Source: Vibrio mangrovi (GTDB lineage Bacteria; Pseudomonadota; Gammaproteobacteria; Enterobacterales; Vibrionaceae). Taken from it: 64,000 nt of DNA. Position 1 is the stretch's first letter. Each line of letters opens with the position of its first letter. Below, piece after piece: positions 62,156 to 64,000 of this stretch. The stretch lies in assembly GCF_024346955.1 (NCBI RefSeq), contig NZ_AP024883.1:3348001-3412000 (forward strand), read 5' to 3'. Under the pieces are notes generated by a model, which searched no databases, had not been told where the DNA came from, and saw only the letters and a list, made by a program, of their open reading frames with translations. The translations under genes were made by a program, and so were the position numbers.

Positions 62156-64000
62156 ATGAAAGCTGGCGTGATCCGGGTATTCCTCGTATGTATTCTGCTA
62201 CTCCTGACGTGTATCACTCTCGGGATTATCATCATTCAGTCGCCCTATATAACACCAGTAACCCAATGGCTGATTCAAAAAACCTGGCTTCCGACTTTTC
62301 ATACCAGACAAGTCAGTTACCAGTACCCATATCATCTGCAGTTCGAGCAGGTAACGTTTGACCAGGAAACATCTCCGATTCAGACACTGGACATCTGGAT
62401 TAATCCCTATCAAAGCCATATAAGTCAGCTTGTGTTGGATAGTGTGCTCCTCGATGGCATAACACTAACCAGCAGAGACATTTCTCTGCTGACAGACATT
62501 CCCAGAGTTAAGCTCAATCAATTAGCCATTCGCAACATGTCTGTGACTACAGCAGATGATCTGGCTATTCACGGCCTTAATATACAGATCCAGAATCCGG
62601 ACTGGTATCAGGCGAATACTTCGATACCATACGGAGATATCCAGCTTCATGCAGATCAGGTGATATGGCAGGGGGAAACCCTAACCGATTTACTGATCAC
62701 CGGTAGTTACCAGCCTCAAAATAGTCAGATTCACAGCCTCTCAGCCAAATGGCGTGGCACATCACTTTCACTACAGGCAGAAACAGACGGACACCGCTGG
62801 TCTATCAATAACCTGACAGCAGAGAAAGTGAATTTATCCCGATCGCAACTCAACCAGCTGGAATATAAATTCGGAGATGTCATCCGCAAACATATTCAAC
62901 GAATTGACCGGCTCGATCTTTTAAACAGCCAGTTGACTACCCCTCGTATCCGGTTAAACAATTTTGACTTATCCGTATCAGATTTATCTCTGAATAAACC
63001 TGATTTCATCTGGGGACAAACACATGCTGAAGTTTCACTGGATGCGGAAAGCCTTTCTCTTGACGAGCTCATGTGGGTAGAACCGAGCATAAGTATTAGT
63101 CTTACCCCAGAGAAAATGGATATTGACGATTTCAGTGCAAAATTTATGGATGGACAGCTTCACGCTTCCGGAGAGATTACACCGGAAACAGCCAAAATTC
63201 GTGATCTCCAGATCCAAGGAATTAAAGTCTTTATCGAAGCGGGTTCGGAACCTGATTTAACCTGGCTGAAATCACTCATCCCGCCACTGCAACGAGTCGA
63301 GGTCGAACAGTTAAAAATCCGGAACAGCCAGATCATCCAATTAGCCCATCAACCCTATTGGCAATTATCGGGTATTAATACCGATGTAGATCATGCATTA
63401 CTGCTTGACCATCAGAGGTGGGGGTTGTGGCAGGGCTCTGCCAGAATCTCAGTCAATAATCTCAGCTATGACAAATTCATTGCATCTCAGGGGTTGGTAG
63501 AAATGCACAACCAACAAGATACCTGGATTCTTGACCGGCTCTTTGTGCCTTTTTCCAAAGGATATCTGGCCGCTAAAGGTCAATGGCAATACGGCCAGAA
63601 AGGTGCACCATGGCAATTTTCAGTGGAAACCGACAGTCTTCCCCTGAATCTAATCAGGCAACTTCCTTTCCATATACAGGGATTAGCCGATATTTCCGGC
63701 TCAGCACAAGGGTTGTCCGGAGATTCTGTGATTCTTAGCCACACGCTGAGCGGATTATTAAATATTGATATCCGGGACGGTCAGCTTCAACTTCCGGGGA
63801 CAAAAGAGCAGCCCAGTGATTTTATGGTGCACTCTATCGAAGTATCAGGAGATCGCGGACAAATTTCCATCCCTGAGATTCAGTTGAAAACGAATAACCT
63901 GAAAGCGACAATCAGCGGAGCCTGGGATCTGACTCAGTCGAAAGAAGGAGCTTTAACCTTATCCGTCAAAGACGGGGAAAAGCAGACACTCTACAATTTA
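62156..64000 (+). CDS. AsmA-family envelope protein, 3' end outside window
   Basis: The frame is open from ATG 62156 to the last base (615 codons), so the gene is cut by the window edge. A stop codon six bases before the ATG fixes the start region. Residues about 5-27 are a hydrophobic anchor (VIRVFLVCILLLLTCITLGI); the rest is a long periplasmic part of beta-strand patterns with repeated LSLDELMWVEPS-like and LQADKVTWQGE-like elements, typical of AsmA/TamB-type bridge proteins. In V. cholerae an AsmA-like gene also follows pckA, as I recall. Role in lipid transport or outer-membrane homeostasis is inference. Confidence 0.78.
   Translation, partial: MKAGVIRVFLVCILLLLTCITLGIIIIQSPYITPVTQWLIQKTWLPTFHTRQVSYQYPYHLQFEQVTFDQETSPIQTLDIWINPYQSHISQLVLDSVLLDGITLTSRDISLLTDIPRVKLNQLAIRNMSVTTADDLAIHGLNIQIQNPDWYQANTSIPYGDIQLHADQVIWQGETLTDLLITGSYQPQNSQIHSLSAKWRGTSLSLQAETDGHRWSINNLTAEKVNLSRSQLNQLEYKFGDVIRKHIQRIDRLDLLNSQLTTPRIRLNNFDLSVSDLSLNKPDFIWGQTHAEVSLDAESLSLDELMWVEPSISISLTPEKMDIDDFSAKFMDGQLHASGEITPETAKIRDLQIQGIKVFIEAGSEPDLTWLKSLIPPLQRVEVEQLKIRNSQIIQLAHQPYWQLSGINTDVDHALLLDHQRWGLWQGSARISVNNLSYDKFIASQGLVEMHNQQDTWILDRLFVPFSKGYLAAKGQWQYGQKGAPWQFSVETDSLPLNLIRQLPFHIQGLADISGSAQGLSGDSVILSHTLSGLLNIDIRDGQLQLPGTKEQPSDFMVHSIEVSGDRGQISIPEIQLKTNNLKATISGAWDLTQSKEGALTLSVKDGEKQTLYNL

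Noticed and set aside
1..64000. Mobile element, prophage or CRISPR array
   Set aside because: No transposase, integrase, cas gene or regularly spaced repeats were seen.

Overview
The window looks like a chromosome segment of a marine or plant-associated Vibrio (Gammaproteobacteria, Vibrionaceae). The evidence is gene content and order: aspA, dsbD, a LuxR-type response regulator, a DUF4212 subunit plus VC_2705-type sodium symporter, gmk-rpoZ-spoT-recG, envZ/ompR, greB-tex, bioH/comF, nfuA, nudE-cysQ, a complete gsp (eps) type II secretion operon, hslR-hslO, pckA and an AsmA-like gene. From memory this is close to the backbone of Vibrio cholerae chromosome 1, with extra genes inserted between the backbone blocks. 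No rRNA, tRNA, CRISPR array, insertion sequence or prophage was recognised.

Layout. 1-1554: 3' part of a membrane diguanylate cyclase. 1735-3180: aspA. 3.3-12.0 kb: a hexuronate (galacturonate) module, made of an ExuR-type repressor, convergent uxaC-uxaB-uxaA, and a divergent three-gene TRAP transporter. Similar operator sequences lie before exuR and uxaC. 12.1-17.1 kb: dsbD, a CrbR-like response regulator and a two-subunit sodium:solute symporter. 17.6-19.7 kb: a tandem pair of related secreted jelly-roll-like proteins of unknown activity, with a KdgR-like box upstream. 19.7-22.0 kb: yhhQ and a dicarboxylate/amino-acid symporter. 22.4-30.1 kb: housekeeping block gmk-rpoZ-spoT-recG and ompR-envZ. 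30.2-33.9 kb: accessory metabolic and regulatory genes (DUF4865, a CMD-family protein, a LysR regulator, a MocR-type regulator, a GNAT acetyltransferase). 34.5-37.9 kb: a secreted pectin lyase with a ricin-type lectin domain, and a 6-phospho-beta-glucosidase. 37.9-47.3 kb: chemoreceptor, greB, tex, a small Vibrio-type hypothetical protein, bioH, comF, nfuA, nudE, cysQ. 47.3-58.6 kb: gspC to gspN, transcribed leftward. 58.8-62.0 kb: hslR, hslO, pckA. 62.2 kb to the end: an AsmA-like protein cut by the window edge.

How the parts may work together (inference). The secreted pectin lyase, and possibly the paired jelly-roll proteins, would be exported by Sec and then by the type II machinery encoded here. 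Released uronates could be imported by the TRAP system and processed by UxaC, UxaB and UxaA to 2-keto-3-deoxygluconate under ExuR control. pckA (gluconeogenesis) and the acetate-switch-like regulator/symporter fit a life on plant or algal polymers and short organic acids. The genes for the final KDG kinase and aldolase are not in this window.

Smaller signals stand out in the non-coding DNA: 21-bp tandem palindromic repeats before dsbD, adjacent palindromes before the symporter gene at 20.7-22.0 kb, a hairpin between ompR and envZ, an operator overlapping the LysR ribosome-binding site, and a hairpin plus A-rich leader before the queuosine-precursor transporter yhhQ.
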